This document shows, one piece after another, positions 31,361 through 31,732 of a stretch of DNA of 31,732 nucleotides. Within the stretch, counting starts at the first letter, position 1. Each line of letters opens with the position of its first letter. The translations under genes and the position numbers were made by a program. The notes beneath the pieces were generated by a model. That model was given only the letters and a program-made list of their open reading frames with translations, had not been told where the DNA came from and did not search any database. The stretch comes from JBDREF01 sp043820045 (lineage in GTDB: Bacteria > Planctomycetota > Phycisphaerae > Sedimentisphaerales > Anaerobacaceae): positions 1 through 31,732 of the forward strand of contig JBDREF010000274.1 in NCBI GenBank assembly GCA_043820045.1, in the 5' to 3' direction.

Positions 31361-31732
31361 TCATAAGTGCCACGGACTGCGCATCGGCCGGGAGAGCATT
31401 CTGTTAGCCTGCTCGTCGTTGACGAAGATTTCCTTCTCGGGGTCCCACTGCAGTTTCCTCTCGGTGAGCATTGCTATCTCGCCGAGCAGTCCGACGCTGA
31501 TTGATCTGTGACCGACCTCAGCAGGTGCGATGGGGTCTTTGCGCGTCTTGATGCAGTTCAGGAAATCCTGTTTGTGGTCCCGGCTTTCGTAGAGTTTTGT
31601 TTCCTCCGGGCCGATTACCTCCTTGAGCACGCTTTCGGGATTGGCCTCAAGCTTGCCCCGCTTGACATAAATCCACTTGCCGTCCTCTCCATACCATTTC
31701 GCACCCTGCTCGATCTGCTTGTTGTTCGCAAC
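31361..31732 (-). CDS. Gfo/Idh/MocA family oxidoreductase, C-terminal part (gene continues beyond the window)
   Basis: The frame is open from the window edge (31732) to the stop at 31361, 123 residues, so the true start lies outside. The visible part, with GAKWYGEDGKWIYVKRGKLE, DFLNCIKTRKDPIAPAEVGHRS and GLLGEIAMLTERKLQWDPEKE, is the C-terminal domain of the planctomycete Gfo/Idh/MocA group that often shares loci with ThuA and DUF1080 genes. It ends ...RPMRSPWHL and lacks the REGW-type ending of the tandem six, so it belongs to another subfamily. An internal GTG at 31630 is not a likely start. It is followed after 44 nt by the ThuA-HEAT gene, probably in one operon. Confidence 0.88.
   Translation of the reverse strand, partial: VANNKQIEQGAKWYGEDGKWIYVKRGKLEANPESVLKEVIGPEETKLYESRDHKQDFLNCIKTRKDPIAPAEVGHRSISVGLLGEIAMLTERKLQWDPEKEIFVNDEQANRMLSRPMRSPWHL

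Overview
The window looks like a chromosomal segment of a planctomycete, most likely class Phycisphaerae (inference from gene content, not from a marker gene). The lineage clues are a prepilin-type protein with the H-Xn-DG tail, an Agl23/TIGR03663-type membrane glycosyltransferase, a Tat-exported sulfatase, several DUF1080 (PF06439, 3-keto-disaccharide hydrolase) domains, ThuA and HEAT-repeat proteins, and many Tat-exported Gfo/Idh/MocA oxidoreductases. I see no rRNA, tRNA, CRISPR array, transposase or phage gene.

Layout. 1-4.7 kb: a pseudopilin (+), a sulfatase (-), then a zinc-dependent phospholipase C-like protein and a GT2 glycosyltransferase (+). 4.7-8.2 kb: a tight minus-strand operon of discoidin-like lipoprotein, Agl23-like glycosyltransferase and ApbE, with a promoter at 8250-8278. 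8.4-9.9 kb: an NCS1 nucleobase-type transporter with a clear terminator. 10.1-11.2 kb: a cytoplasmic Gfo/Idh/MocA protein with a changed catalytic motif. 11.4-13.9 kb: a seven-haem membrane-anchored cytochrome c with a cytochrome b partner. 13.9-15.3 kb: a Tat-exported Gfo/Idh/MocA protein with its own promoter and terminator.

15.4-31.7 kb is the main block, all on the minus strand and with short gaps. In transcription order it holds: a Gfo/Idh/MocA gene cut by the window edge, a ThuA-HEAT protein, a HEAT protein, a DUF1080 lipoprotein, six tandem Tat-exported Gfo/Idh/MocA paralogs, an exported sugar isomerase fused to DUF1080, and a tandem double-DUF1080 protein. 

How they may work together (inference): Gfo/Idh/MocA enzymes oxidise or reduce sugar hydroxyls, DUF1080 proteins cleave 3-keto-glycosides, and TIM-barrel isomerase-like proteins act on keto-sugar intermediates. 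All carry export signals and no classical glycoside hydrolase is present. The block therefore resembles an extracytoplasmic, oxidation-based glycan-degrading locus in which the oxidoreductase has been expanded sixfold, perhaps one paralog per substrate or per step. Many gene starts were moved from the longest reading frame to an internal ATG where a Shine-Dalgarno site decides.
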